DNA from: Macrosoma leucophasiata
Taxonomy: Eukaryota > Arthropoda > Insecta > Lepidoptera > Hedylidae
Length of the DNA stretch: 64,000 bases
Reading direction: 5' to 3'
NCBI GenBank assembly: GCA_036365455.1
Contig: JAWQUS010000007.1
Location: 22,584,001 to 22,648,000 of the forward strand
Part shown: positions 53,904 to 63,878 of the stretch, piece by piece
How the letters are laid out: the number at the start of each line of letters is the position of its first letter
How positions within the stretch are numbered: position 1 is the stretch's first letter
Notes under the pieces: generated by a model
What the model was told of the DNA's origin: nothing
Seen by the model: only the letters and a program-made list of their open reading frames with translations
The model's database searches: none
Made by a program: the position numbers and the translations under genes

Positions 53904-53966
53904 GTCGTGGGTAGTTAAATAATAAATCAGTTGTTAACCAGACCCAAGCGTTTCATTACACTACAT
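53904..53966 (+). repeat. 5' LTR, 63 bp
   Basis: Starts TGTCGTGGGTAGTTAAATAA, ends TTTCATTACACTACA. An AATAAA lies inside. Confidence 0.95.
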
Positions 53967-54070
53967 GGTGACAGCGGTGCGTAAATTAAATAAAAGTAGT
54001 TTAAATAACTTTTCGCGAGTGTTTTATCGTGCTATTGTGTTGTGGGAAGAATATTTTACAATATTTTAGA

Positions 54071-57000
54071 ATGGAACACGCTCGACCACCGTCAGAATTA
54101 AGTCTGGAAGGCAGCTCCGTCAGCCGGGCTGACGCGTGGAAGCGTTGGAAAACGCAATTCAACCTATTTGTAAAAGCATCCGGGGTGCATAAAGAAGAAG
54201 CAAGCGTGCAGGCCAGCTTGCTAATTAATCTGATCGGGTCCGAGGGGTTCGATGTGTATGAAACCTTTACATTTAAAAAAGAAAGTGAACGTGATGACGT
54301 CATGTTACTATTGAAAAAATTTGACGATTACTTCGGAGTAAAGCCGAATATAACTTTAGCGAGGTATAATTTCTTTATGAGAAATCAAGAAATCGGCGAA
54401 TCGATTAATCAATACGTCATCGCATTGAAATTATTGAGTAAAATTTGCGACTTCAAAAACTTGGAAGAAGAATTAATAAGAGATCGAGTGGTTTGCGGCA
54501 TTCAAAGTACGGTCGTCCGCGATCGATTGTTGAGAACGGAGGACTTAACGTTGGACAAAGCCATAAAAATTTGTCAAGTGGACGAAATATCGAACGACAG
54601 TAGTCGGGTATTGGAGACGCGGGGCGCGAGTGCAGGAGCGGCTCGTGTGGATGCGATCGGCACGCGCGGCGCCGGCGGCCGGGGGCCCTGGCGCGGGCGG
54701 CGTGGCCGCGGCCGGCCCGGGGCCGCCGCAGCCGGCACGCACAGAGCGGCGTCGGCGCACCCAGCTGTTTCAAATGCGCCGGTGCGCAGCAGTTCTTGCG
54801 TGCGGTGCGGGGGTCGGTGCCCCGTACCTAACGAATGTCCTGCTGTATATGTGCAGTGTTATGTGTGTGAAAACTACGGGCATTTTGCTCGAATGTGTAA
54901 GTTACAAAAAAATGTGAAAAAGCTACATAACATTGATGTTAGTGAAGTGAAATCGGACGAGGGAGAGAACTGTGAGTCTTTTTTCATATCTATTCTTTTT
55001 AATGACGCCGAGGTTAACACCGCGAACGACATCGACTGGTATGAGTCACTCCGGGGAGAATATTCTACGGAAAAGTTTAAGTTAGATACCGGTGCGGACA
55101 TTAACGTATTGTCGCGTAGGCGTTTTTTAGAATTAGGTTACGATATTAAAAATATTAATGTTAATAATAATGTCAAGCTGCAATCCTACAGTGGGGATTT
55201 TATTCCTTTATTAGGAACGTGCTACCTAAAATGGTGGCATAAATCGGTGCAGCATGAATTAAAATTTGCTATCGCGAACATTGAATGTCAAAGTGTGTTG
55301 GGACTACAAGCGTGTTTAAATTTAGGCCTAGTGCAAAGGATCCATAACTTAAATTCTGACGAAGATTTATTTCATGGGCTAGGATGTTTACCGGGTGAAT
55401 TCCATATTGTTGTCGATGAAAATGTAATGCCGGTTGTTTGTGCTCCGCGAAAAATACCTTTAGCCCTACGTGATAGATTGCAAAGTGAATTGGATAGGAT
55501 GATGCAGTTAGGTGTTATTAGAAAGGTGACTCACCCGACGCCGTGGGTTAATTCATTAGTTGTTGTAGGTAAAAAAAATGGCCAATTACGTGTTTGCTTG
55601 GATCCGAGGCCGCTTAACAAAGCCATAAGACGCGCGCATTATCAATTGCCAACAATAAAGGAATTAGCCACTAAATTAAATGGGGCTAAATATTATTCAG
55701 TTTTAGACGCAAATTCAGGGTTTTGGTCTATAAAATTAGACGCTGAGAGTGCCGACCTCTGTACTTTTAACACACCGTTCGGGAGATATCAGTTTTTGAG
55801 ATTACCGTTCGGGTTAAACTGCGCACCTGAAGTTTTTCATGCGAAAATCAAGCAACTATTAGAAGGCTTGGAAGGGGTAGAATCGTTTATTGATGATATT
55901 ATTTGTTGGGGGAGTACTAAAAAGGAGCATGATAACCGACTTAAAGCATTATTTCAGAGAGCGCGGGAAATTAATTTAAAATTTAATAAAAATAAGTGCA
56001 GAATAAATGTAAAAGAAGTTAGGTATTTAGGGCACATTTTTAATAAAGACGGCATGCAAGTGGACTATGATAAAGTCAAAGCGATTATTGAAATGCCAGA
56101 ACCGACTGACCGAAAAAGTTTAGAGAGATTTTTAGGCGCCACTAACTATCTTTCAAAGTTCATTCCACAATATTCAGATAATATTTTACCTTTGACGAGA
56201 TTATTGAAAAAAGATGTCACTTTCAGTTGGGAACACGGTCATAAATGTGCGTTTGAAAAATTGAAAAATCTCATTAGTAAGGCACCGGTCTTGTCATTGT
56301 ATGACGTTCATAAGCCGGTACTGTTATCAGTGGACGCGAGCAGTGTCGCCCTGGGCGCGGTGCTCATGCAGCAGGGCCGCCCGGTAGAATACGCGTCGCG
56401 CACTCTCACCGATACACAGACTAGGTACGCTCAGATCGAAAAAGAAATGTTGGCTATTGTTTTTGCGTGTGAAAAATTCCACCAGTATATTTATGGTAAA
56501 AAGGCAGTAATTATTGAGTCGGACCACAAACCGCTTGAAAGTATTTTTAAAAAACCATTAGATTCAGTCCCAGCACGCTTACAACGCATGTTACTAAAAA
56601 TACAAGGATACGATTTGTCAATTATTTATAAACCAGGGAAGTTTATGTACATACCTGACACATTGTCGCGCGCGCCTCTTCCGGATTTATATAGTGATGA
56701 CATCAGCAGGGCTGTATTGTATCAACTTCAGATGGTTATTGGTAATATACCCATGTCTCAAAATAAGCTAACTACTATTAAAAAAGAGACAGTTAAAGAT
56801 GAAATGTTAAAACAGTTATGTGTATATATTAATCAAGGTTGGCCCGATCATAAATATAATTTACGAAATGAATTAAAATATTTTTGGTCTATGAGAGATG
56901 AATTGTACTGTGTTGATAATGTTGTTTTTAAAAATAACCAAGTATTGATCCCCAATTCTTTGAGATATGAAATGTTAAAAATAATACACGATGGACATTT

Positions 57001-58072
57001 AGGTATCGATCGCTGTAAAAGACGCGCGCGCGAAGTATTATTTTGGCCAGGTATCGGAAATGACATAGAAAATTATGTTAAAAAATGTAAAGTATGTCAG
57101 GAGAATTTAAATAAACCTTGTAAAGAACCGATGATTCCCATTCCCATACCAAATTTACCATGGAATAAAATTGGAACCGATATATTTGAGTATGGAAGAA
57201 AAAAATATTTAATTTTAGTAGATTATTTTTCGGGTTTTATAGAAGTAGCTTGCTTAAAAGATATAAGCACAAACTCAGTAGTGAATGTAATGAAAGAAAA
57301 TTTTGCTAGATATGGAATACCGGAGACGGTTATTAGCGACAATGGCCCGCAGTTTTCTGGTCGTGATTTTAATAAATTCGCTAATGAATGGGGTTTTAAT
57401 CATGTTACTTCATCGCCCTATTATGCTCAATCAAATGGGAAGAGTGAGCGATCAGTTCAAACTATTAAAAAAATGCTTAAAAAGTCAATAGATAGTAAAA
57501 CGGATTTTCATTTAAATTTATTAAGTTATAGGAATACTCCACGAGAAAATTTGAATTCTCCTGCGCAACTTTTAATGGGACGTCGATTAAAATGTAGGCT
57601 ACCAGTTCACCCAGATTTATTAGCACAGAATAATTGTAATATGGAAGCACAACATGGTTGTTTATTAGAAAAGCAGCGTAAAAATAAAATGTATTACGAC
57701 AGAGGTAGTAAATCTTCATCTGAATTAAATGTCGGCGAGGACGTCATAATGTTAGAAAACCATGGACGAATTCGCGGTACTGTTGTAGGTAAGGCGTCAA
57801 CTCCGCGTTCCTATCTAGTGAAAAATAAAAAAGGTATTTATCGTCGTAATCGTCGACATTTAATAAAGACAGTTGCAGATACTGATCAATCAGAACAAAA
57901 TAAAAGTAACGAAAAAACTTGTTGTACTGTTCCTACATCGGATGATGATTCAGATGTATTTGTGTCTGGGGAAGAAGCGGACGAGTATGAACCGAGCAGA
58001 GAACTAAGTGAAAACTCGCTAGTTTCATATTCGCCTCCTCTTACTCGCAGAAGATTCAAAAGGATGGACTGA
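54071..58072 (+). CDS. Gag-Pol polyprotein of the Mag-like Gypsy element
   Basis: 1333 residues from the ATG at 54071 (MEHARPPSELSL); an ATG at 54029 in frame is also possible. In order: Gag capsid-like region (1-190), an Arg/Gly/Ala-rich stretch (200-235), two zinc knuckles (C-x2-C near 243, and CYVCENYGHFARMC near 263-276), aspartic protease KLDTGADINVL (near 337), RT with WVNSLVVVGKKNG and catalytic FIDD (near 606), RNase H SVDASSVALGA and ESDHKPL (near 753-825), integrase with HHCC finger (H-x4-H...C-x2-C, about 975-1010) and catalytic Asp, Asp, Glu with 35 residues between the last two (near 1037, 1089, 1125). The C-terminus is acidic. No stop or shift: it could be active. The protein makes its own particle, reverse transcriptase and integrase; it has no entry function. 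Confidence 0.95.
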   Translation: MEHARPPSELSLEGSSVSRADAWKRWKTQFNLFVKASGVHKEEASVQASLLINLIGSEGFDVYETFTFKKESERDDVMLLLKKFDDYFGVKPNITLARYNFFMRNQEIGESINQYVIALKLLSKICDFKNLEEELIRDRVVCGIQSTVVRDRLLRTEDLTLDKAIKICQVDEISNDSSRVLETRGASAGAARVDAIGTRGAGGRGPWRGRRGRGRPGAAAAGTHRAASAHPAVSNAPVRSSSCVRCGGRCPVPNECPAVYVQCYVCENYGHFARMCKLQKNVKKLHNIDVSEVKSDEGENCESFFISILFNDAEVNTANDIDWYESLRGEYSTEKFKLDTGADINVLSRRRFLELGYDIKNINVNNNVKLQSYSGDFIPLLGTCYLKWWHKSVQHELKFAIANIECQSVLGLQACLNLGLVQRIHNLNSDEDLFHGLGCLPGEFHIVVDENVMPVVCAPRKIPLALRDRLQSELDRMMQLGVIRKVTHPTPWVNSLVVVGKKNGQLRVCLDPRPLNKAIRRAHYQLPTIKELATKLNGAKYYSVLDANSGFWSIKLDAESADLCTFNTPFGRYQFLRLPFGLNCAPEVFHAKIKQLLEGLEGVESFIDDIICWGSTKKEHDNRLKALFQRAREINLKFNKNKCRINVKEVRYLGHIFNKDGMQVDYDKVKAIIEMPEPTDRKSLERFLGATNYLSKFIPQYSDNILPLTRLLKKDVTFSWEHGHKCAFEKLKNLISKAPVLSLYDVHKPVLLSVDASSVALGAVLMQQGRPVEYASRTLTDTQTRYAQIEKEMLAIVFACEKFHQYIYGKKAVIIESDHKPLESIFKKPLDSVPARLQRMLLKIQGYDLSIIYKPGKFMYIPDTLSRAPLPDLYSDDISRAVLYQLQMVIGNIPMSQNKLTTIKKETVKDEMLKQLCVYINQGWPDHKYNLRNELKYFWSMRDELYCVDNVVFKNNQVLIPNSLRYEMLKIIHDGHLGIDRCKRRAREVLFWPGIGNDIENYVKKCKVCQENLNKPCKEPMIPIPIPNLPWNKIGTDIFEYGRKKYLILVDYFSGFIEVACLKDISTNSVVNVMKENFARYGIPETVISDNGPQFSGRDFNKFANEWGFNHVTSSPYYAQSNGKSERSVQTIKKMLKKSIDSKTDFHLNLLSYRNTPRENLNSPAQLLMGRRLKCRLPVHPDLLAQNNCNMEAQHGCLLEKQRKNKMYYDRGSKSSSELNVGEDVIMLENHGRIRGTVVGKASTPRSYLVKNKKGIYRRNRRHLIKTVADTDQSEQNKSNEKTCCTVPTSDDDSDVFVSGEEADEYEPSRELSENSLVSYSPPLTRRRFKRMD

Positions 58073-58174
58073 TGCTAATTTGAAGTGAAACATGTAATTT
58101 AAAAAAAAGATATTTATAAGTGTGTAAACTCTAATGTATGTACCTACTACTGTTGTTTCTTTTTAAGGGGAAGA

Positions 58175-58237
58175 TGTCGTGGGTAGTTAAATAATAAATC
58201 AGTTGTTAACCAGACCCAAGCGTTTCATTACACTACA
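58175..58237 (+). repeat. 3' LTR, 63 bp
   Basis: Identical to the 5' LTR over all 63 bp. Confidence 0.95.
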
Positions 58238-58242
58238 ATGAC
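58238..58242 (+). repeat. target-site duplication ATGAC, right
   Basis: See 53899-53903. Confidence 0.95.
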
Positions 58243-59466
58243 ACGCACTTGATCCGACAGTCGTTGGGCCGAAACTTGGACAGCTGGTTCAAGCACCTGG
58301 AACAGAGACAACATCCTGTTTCGGTACGCCGTGAGATTTATTCCTCCCTCTATGGCCCCATAGTACGCGCGCATGACACTTTCATTTAAAGGGCGTGTCC
58401 ATCGCATGCGCGGCACATTACCACCGACAGCGGGGGCTCTGTTCGGGATCGGTGGATCCCGGGGTCCTAAGCTTGCCGGCAGCCGGGGTCTTCCTCGTCG
58501 TCGCGGAGGTGGTGGTGGCGGCGTCGGGGGGCGACTCTCATCACTCGAGCTCAACGCGGCTGCAACGGCCGGCGTCGTAGTGCGCGCAGGGCTCACGTCT
58601 CTAACATTTTCCGGCGGTTGCGAGGCGGAGCTAAGCGATGAGTCCGGTGGTGGTGGGTGTGCTTTTTCCCTTGCTCTGGCTCGTGTTTTATTATTATTAT
58701 GTCTCTCGTCAGCACGGGGTCCAATTTGAACCCCGGACCTTTGTCAGGCTTGCGCGGGGACATGGGGGGTCCAACACGTAGAGGCCCTTTCGAGAATTTT
58801 GATCTACTTTGTAATGGGTTATATTCGGCGGGACCTCTCTCTGACTGCATCAATAGTTAATACAGGCACAGACAGACCCCGCAGAATATAATGGGACTAT
58901 TGTAATGATAAGTGATTCGCCAAACTTTGGGCTATGGGGGTGAACTGGGGGGACTAGCTGGCTGGGCCTATGGAGTGAGATCCGGCACCTGCCTATATTC
59001 AACATCTCACATTATCGAATCCTACTTTAGGCAGGTGGTGACTCGCCTCTCCTTGGTGGGCCCCCCAAACAGCCAACCCGATGGTCGACGGGGGGCAACA
59101 CTGTTGAGAGAGGCTGGGGGTGTCGAGAGGTGTGGCCCCGGTTTCACCATCACGAGCGAGTAATCTCGAGCTCGGAGCGGGCTTCCCCGCTATTATGCCT
59201 TTAGACACTTCCACCCCCGAGTGTATGGCTCTTGCAGAAATTTAGACAACAGCCTTTTATCTAAATTTCTGCAAATGCCATACCTCTAGCGCCCCACTCG
59301 GACCGGCCAATGAAGGCAAGCCAGAGGTGAGAAACCTGATGCTCTGTCCGGCCGTACCTCTGTGTGGCGGACGAGGCGGAGCCCAGTTCTCTCGGAGGAA
59401 CTCGAGATGATGGTAGGGGGTGGTGTCGCTACTCACCAACAGCTCGCCACAAGCTGCTCTGCCCCC
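58243..59466 (-). mobile_element. second Dong/R4-like LINE, 5' leader and N-terminus
   Basis: Minus strand. The 5' end at 59466 abuts (TAA)n on the minus strand. A leader of about 600-800 bp, GC-rich and with several open frames, is followed by coding sequence from 58596 or further upstream: a Pro/Arg stretch (PPPPPPRRRGRPRLP), then MRWTRPLNESVMRAYYGAIE and QRLSDQVRVI, a Myb-like repeat like the two in the element at 21414. Removing the Gypsy element and one ATGAC copy joins this frame directly to 53884. Confidence 0.75.
59234..59285. repeat. stem-loop in the LINE 5' leader
   Basis: GCAGAAATTTAGACAACAGC and its near-complement ATCTAAATTTCTGC, with GGCATTTGCAG / CTCTTGCAG outside. About 15-bp stem around a short loop; position in the 5' leader suggests an RNA structure. 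Confidence 0.6.
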
Positions 59467-59486
59467 TTATTATTATTATTATTATA
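59467..59486 (+). repeat. TTA/TAA repeat at the 5' end of the second Dong/R4-like LINE
   Basis: Six TTA units on the plus strand, TAA on the element's strand, the same target as for the element at 21414. Confidence 0.85.
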
Positions 59487-60037
59487 CATGTATACTTGTG
59501 AAACCAAAGACATGAATAGCTGAGGCGGCGGTACCTGGAGCGCTTGGAACTTGCTACAATAAACTTTACGCTATCTGGCTCGCCGCAGCTCCGTACGAGA
59601 TTTCCAGTCTACGTTCCTGGCCCTACCACCAGTTTCAAAATTTATAAAGAACTAGCTACCGACGACTTCGACTTCGTATCACCTTATACAGGGTTAATTG
59701 AAATTAGTGCATTTTGCAGGCAGCCTCTCTACATCAATCGCAACAACATTTGTTCTACGACTTCTAAAAAATGGTTTTTAAAATATAAGTTTTTCCAATA
59801 TTACAAAATTATTTTTCTGCTACTGTACTATACACACACAAAGTTTTATAATGACCGGTCAAGCCGTCTCGGATAATTATCGGTCAAGCCGTCTCAATAA
59901 TGTAACAAAAAATAACTTTTAAACGATACGATTTTTTATACATCATACTGCTTAAAACCTACTAAACTGTAAGTACCAACAATATGTGTTGGTGACAAAT
60001 AAACATTTTTTTTTTCTTTATTATATCTCCCACGTTA
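59487..60037. other. no gene seen
   Basis: An open frame 59544-59876 is not recognised; a tandem pair of GGTCAAGCCGTCTC lies at 59857-59896. Confidence 0.35.
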
Positions 60038-60262
60038 AATTTCATCTCTCCAGCCGAAAGAGCTCCACTGTTGGACAAAGCCTTCCCAAATGACTCTCAC
60101 AACAGTATAGAAAAAAAATGCCATAATCGGTACGCTTGGCAAGCGGATTGGCGATCTCAGTGGCGGTAGTAATATCGCAGGACGCTGTTCCATCCCCCGT
60201 TGTCACTTTTACTACCACCATATTGGAATGGTTTGACGGCCATTGTTGGGTTGACTTGCCGC
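60038..60262 (-). repeat. LINE 3' tail repeat, GCCATAATCG(C/G)TACGCTTGG family
   Basis: TCTCTCCAGCCGAAAGAGCT, CCACTGTTGGACAAAGCCTT, GCCATAATCGGTACGCTTGG, TTTGACGGCCATTGTTGGGT. Same order as the plus copy at 63262-63540. Confidence 0.65.
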
Positions 60263-61412
60263 ACGTTACGTTTAAAGATTCTAAATTCAAAACGACACGT
60301 AGTAGTGGACCAGACACACACATATATGCCGGGCAGCTAAATAGCTACGGCCATGTTCTTGTGAAACTTGTGTCGAGGGACGTGTGAGGACCTCTTTCAC
60401 TCTCAGAGCCTGTTTTATTTGTTGTTATAAACATGTAATAACAAGCCTAGCAATAACGGCCCTCGTCTTGTGTAGCCAGCCATGAATTCATGGTGTGGCA
60501 GCAATCTAAAATAATATGTAATTAGCAAACTGGAGTTTTGGCGGGAACCTTGAAAGAGGCGTATGGTGCTCTTATTTTATTTCATTTTCTTGGTGTATTT
60601 TTAAGTTATATTGAATAAAGTTGGTGGCATTTTGTTTGATGTAGGTTTATTACAGTGCCCGTGTATAGTGAAATAGAATAACAATGCGAAAACACGACCT
60701 TTCAGGGTGCCTCCAAAACTTCATTGTAAATGTTCTGACTTCTGGTAAAGTAGCCATCGCTTTACTCGAATAACTTGACTGTAACTCACTTGACTGACAT
60801 ATTATACTTGATAACTTATATACTTGATACTTACCTATTATACTTGATATTATACTAACTTTGACGCTGCTTAAATAAATACGAAATATCGTTTTACTTG
60901 ACACTGGCAATATGCGTAATAGCGATGCCATAATAATAATAATTAAAAAAAAAATTAGCAAATTATACCCGTGGTCTTACTCCAGTTATTTTTTTCATGC
61001 AAAAGGTTACACCCACACCCCACAGCACCCTGTATCCGTATATAATCCAACTGACGACTGTCGAGTGTGAACTTTCTTATGGATATGAAGTATTGTAGTC
61101 AGTATCTAGATGATTAAGTTTTATAGGTTTGATTAGCTACCTTACAGATCAGAGTCAGGGTGGGGCAAGCGCCCCTCTCCGTGGCTACGGCCATGGCCTT
61201 CGTCACTGTTAATTTATTTGTTGCGAACCAGGTAAATCGATCAATTTTAGTTTACCAGAAAGACATCCAATGCAGGACAAAGCCTGTCCTACCATCTACG
61301 ATACCTCCCCCTATTGCCATATGCGTGATATCCGTCTATATGTCACCTAACCTTTTATTTTCATAATTTAATTTTCCGCAACAACACATGCGACTCATGC
61401 GAGTGAGTAGGT
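60263..61412. other. no supported gene
   Basis: 60263-60388 stays open (ends AGQLNSYGHVLVKLVSRDV, stop) and 61148-61231 looks like a phase-0 exon, but neither is recognised. The remainder is AT-rich. 61250-61300 has ACATCCAATGCAGGACAAAG, a repeat-tail signature. Confidence 0.35.
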
Positions 61413-61468
61413 ATCCTCCGACGAAAAGGGAAGATCCGCCGGTCAGGCGAGGTGTTAGCGCCTGACGG

Positions 61469-61810
61469 CAGTGTGGCCAACGTCGGCGATTTATCGTCAT
61501 TTAGGCTACTCGAAACATAAATCGGCGACGAAAAAATACGAAAGGCGACTGGTCGCCTTTTAGGCTACTCCCCAGGTTAGGCTAGGCTAACAAAGTTAAC
61601 TTCACCTCTTTATAATATTATATAGTACCTATAGATAAATAAGTTCATTTTAAAAGCGCTTTGTTTAATTTAATTGTGTTATTTTGACGTCATTCTGTTT
61701 AGATTACCTAAAGTAGCCACTTTAGGCTACCTAAACAGAATTTCGGCTACATTAGGCTACTCAGGCTGGAAAAAATGGCGACATTAGGCCCTGCTTTGTT
61801 GGTAACACTG
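61469..61810. mobile_element. hAT-type MITE
   Basis: 342 bp, ends CAGTGTGGCCAAC and (reversed) CAGTGTTACCAAC. Flanking 8-bp duplication CCTGACGG / TCTGGCGG of the LTR sequence, slightly diverged. Interior has TTAGGCTAC repeats and no frame. An 8-bp duplication and CAGTG ends fit hAT. Confidence 0.75.
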
Positions 61811-61836
61811 TCTGGCGGGCCGCGGCCCAACAATCG

Positions 61837-62039
61837 TTTTTTTTTTTCCTGCTTTTTGTATTCGGCCTGTCTCGAGACGGCACTAGTCTACTTCACCGGG
61901 CAATCGAAGAGCGCAGAAGGCGCTCCAGCCTAAAGAAAAAGTTAGCGCAGCTGCCTAAGGGTGACCCCATGCGGGTCCGTGCCTCGGCTTAGGACGTTGC
62001 GGAGAGACATATGAGACATATGCGATTATGGGCGGTGCA
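61837..62039 (-). mobile_element. short polyA retroelement (SINE-like)
   Basis: Begins on the plus strand with T11 (its A tail) and ends GCGATTATGGGCGGTGCA; flanked by an 11-bp duplication CCCAAC(A/G)ATCG. No tRNA or 5S head recognised. A relative in plus orientation is at 62233-62406. Confidence 0.65.
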
Positions 62040-62232
62040 CCCAACGATCGATGTCGGGAAGTTGTATATATGCCAACTCTTGAGAAATCTTCGTACGAGC
62101 GATGTTATTCGAATGACACGCCATCTATCGTATTAGACAAGTACTGTGAGGTTTCGCCTGTGTTCCACTAGTTGGCGCCTTAATGTAATGGACGCTACAA
62201 GTATAAAGTTTGCCTAGAGCAAAACTTGCATC

Positions 62233-62406
62233 GCCCCTAATCGCATATGTCTAATGTGTTACTACTACGCCCTAAGCCTACGATCAGACCCATAAGAGTC
62301 TCTCTTATATGTAGTTATGAAAATTTATTTATGGCTGAGGGCCTTTTGCGCCCTCTGTCTTGAGAGGAGCCGCCTACATTAAGCCAATAAAAATAAGAAA
62401 AAAGAG
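62233..62406 (+). repeat. short polyA retroelement, second copy
   Basis: CCCTAATCGCATATGTCTAA, ACGCCCTAAGCC, GGCCTTTTGCGCCCTCTGTC, ending in an A-rich tail. Divergent from the copy at 61837-62039 but the same order of blocks. Confidence 0.5.
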
Positions 62407-62924
62407 AACATCAGATTTCTTACTCTACCTACTTTACAGAAAATATATGTCTGTCATGTTCCTAAAAGCTCCGGAACAATCAATGTAATCGCGTTACACA
62501 GGTGAACAGTAATAGAACGGCAATCGGTCAGATTACTTCCTTTGACATCGTTAATCGCGTTTTGGGATACCGTAAGGGTCCAAAAGGGTTTTGCATAACA
62601 GATTTTCCGATCTATTAACGCTATCGATTTTAGGATTGGAAGTTACGGCTAATTGAAACAGATGGAAGGTTTTAAAAAGCACTGAAGAAAATGTAGCGGT
62701 AGAAAAACCAGCCTATATTATTATATTTATCAAAATGGCGTGAGACGCAATAATAGTGATTTAAAATTTTAAAAAAATAGATGACATTCTTCCACTCTTC
62801 AGTATTTTACGTATCTACATCCACCTGTAGTTTATAAGTTACGAAAATGGCAATAAAGTGAGCGCTTTAAAAACTATAGTGGTACACAAATAATTCTTCC
62901 TAATCATTGATCCATATGTACTAA
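62407..62924. other. no gene seen
   Basis: AT-rich sequence without features. Confidence 0.4.
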
Positions 62925-63150
62925 AGTAAAAAAATAAAGAAAAGAAAGAAAAGAAAGAGAAGAAAGAGAAGAAAGAAAAGAAAGAAAAGAAAGAAAAGAA
63001 AGAAAAAGAAAATAAAGAATAGAAAGAAAAGAAAGAAAATAAAGAAAAGAAAAAGAAAGAAAATAAAGAAGAGAAAGAAAAGAAAGAAAACAAAAAAGAA
63101 AGAAAACAAAAGAAGAAAAAGAAAACGAGACAAAAGAAACAAAATGAGAG
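62925..63150. repeat. GAAAGAAAA purine microsatellite
   Basis: About 225 bp of AAAGAAAGA(A/G) units, almost pure purine on the plus strand; long frames on the other strand (Phe/Ser/Leu) are artefacts of the repeat. Confidence 0.95.
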
Positions 63151-63261
63151 AGAATGCGAGTGAGAACCGCACCGTTGAACACTGCCAGTATTACTTACCA
63201 TCAATGTGAACTGTATTATTATTATTTATATTGAACTTATAGAACGTAATGACCACTACTT

Positions 63262-63540
63262 TTTTTCTACTGGAAGAATTCTTCCGCAAGTGCAATCAGT
63301 CAACCGAACAATAACGATCAAACCATTCCAATAGGACGGTAGTAAATTTAACAACGCGAGATGGCCAGCAGCGTCCCACGATAAAATTATCGTCACTACG
63401 ATCGCCAATCCGCCTACCAAGCGTAGCGATTATGGCATATTCTCCCCTAATGACTCACGACAGTGTTGTGGGCGTCATTGGGGAAGGCTTTATCCAGCAG
63501 TGGACGTCATTCGGCTTGAGTGATGATGATGATGATTGTA
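63262..63540 (+). repeat. LINE 3' tail repeat with (GAT)n end
   Basis: Most complete copy of the family: GGAAGAATTCTTCCGCAAGT, CAGTCAACCGAACAAT, GCCAATCCGCCTACCAAGCG, GGGGAAGGCTTTATCCAGCA, GTGGACGTCATTCGGC, then TGATGATGATGATGAT. Confidence 0.75.
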
Positions 63541-63625
63541 GACTGTAGCTAGCACAGTCTGAAGAACGTATTTATGAATTGCTAGTTTGTCCCTTCATCA
63601 CATCAAAAAGATACGTTTACGATAC

Positions 63626-63878
63626 AACAATTAATATTGCACATCGAGCATGCGAGAGAGACGATCGGCTCGTTTCGGCCTTCGGCTTCGTAGAGCGTTA
63701 TCTCTGTTGCACACTGCTTACGTTAGCACAGACAATCCGGTATTGGTCAAAACTTGATCAAAAAGGTCGACAAACGTCAAATAGGTACGGTGCGAAAGAG
63801 ATTGTTGTTTAGAGCGTTATCTGAACAGAACCGAAATAAGCCGAAGTCTCCTTCTTAAGCTCGATGTGCAATATTTAT
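63626..63878. repeat. MITE with ATTGCACATCGAGC ends (copy B)
   Basis: Left TTAATATTGCACATCGAGCA; right, reversed, TAAATATTGCACATCGAGCT. The ends match for about 19 bp. See 19545-19775. Confidence 0.75.

Larger units (their letters stand above)
53904..58237 (+). mobile_element. Mag-lineage Gypsy LTR retrotransposon, complete
   Basis: 4,334 bp. LTRs of 63 bp, identical to each other, TG...CA ends, 5-bp target duplication, a TGG-starting primer-binding-site candidate directly after the left LTR (TGGTGACAGCGGTGCG), a purine tract AAGGGGAAGA directly before the right LTR, and one uninterrupted Gag-Pol frame. No envelope gene. LTRs under 100 bp and fused Gag-Pol are known features of the Mag lineage first described in silkworm. 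Identity of the LTRs points to a very recent insertion. Confidence 0.95.
61413..62199 (-). mobile_element. solo LTR of the TRIM-like family, split by two insertions
   Basis: Three pieces in reverse orientation: 61413-61468, 61811-61836 and 62040-62199. They match the LTR at 9683-9927 in order (CCGGTCAGGCGAGG, GGCGGGCCGCGGCCCAAC, GGGAAGTTGTATATATGCCA, CTAGTTGGCGCCTTAATGTA, GGACGCTACA). The first about 20 bp are missing. No internal region or partner LTR nearby. Confidence 0.8.

Noticed and set aside
53904..58237. Endogenous retrovirus with envelope (errantivirus)
   Set aside because: After the integrase the frame ends in a short acidic tail and the 3' LTR follows within about 100 bp; there is no room for an envelope gene.
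58373..58729. Gly/Arg-rich plus-strand frame over the LINE N-terminus
   Set aside because: Antisense shadow of the GC-rich Pro/Arg stretch of the minus-strand LINE protein.
60263..60388. Open stretch ending in GHVLVKLVSRDV and a stop
   Set aside because: It starts inside a LINE tail repeat and I recognise no family; more likely chance or an unidentified repeat.
61148..61231. Phase-0 exon-like segment with AG/GT borders (IRVRVGQAPLSVATAMAF)
   Set aside because: 28 codons only, no recognisable domain, no partner exon; borders of this quality are frequent by chance. It also does not continue the RPUSD2-like gene, whose stop is at 12976.
62839..63204. Phe/Ser/Leu-rich frame that looks like a membrane protein
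   Set aside because: It is the reverse strand of a GAAAGAAAA microsatellite.
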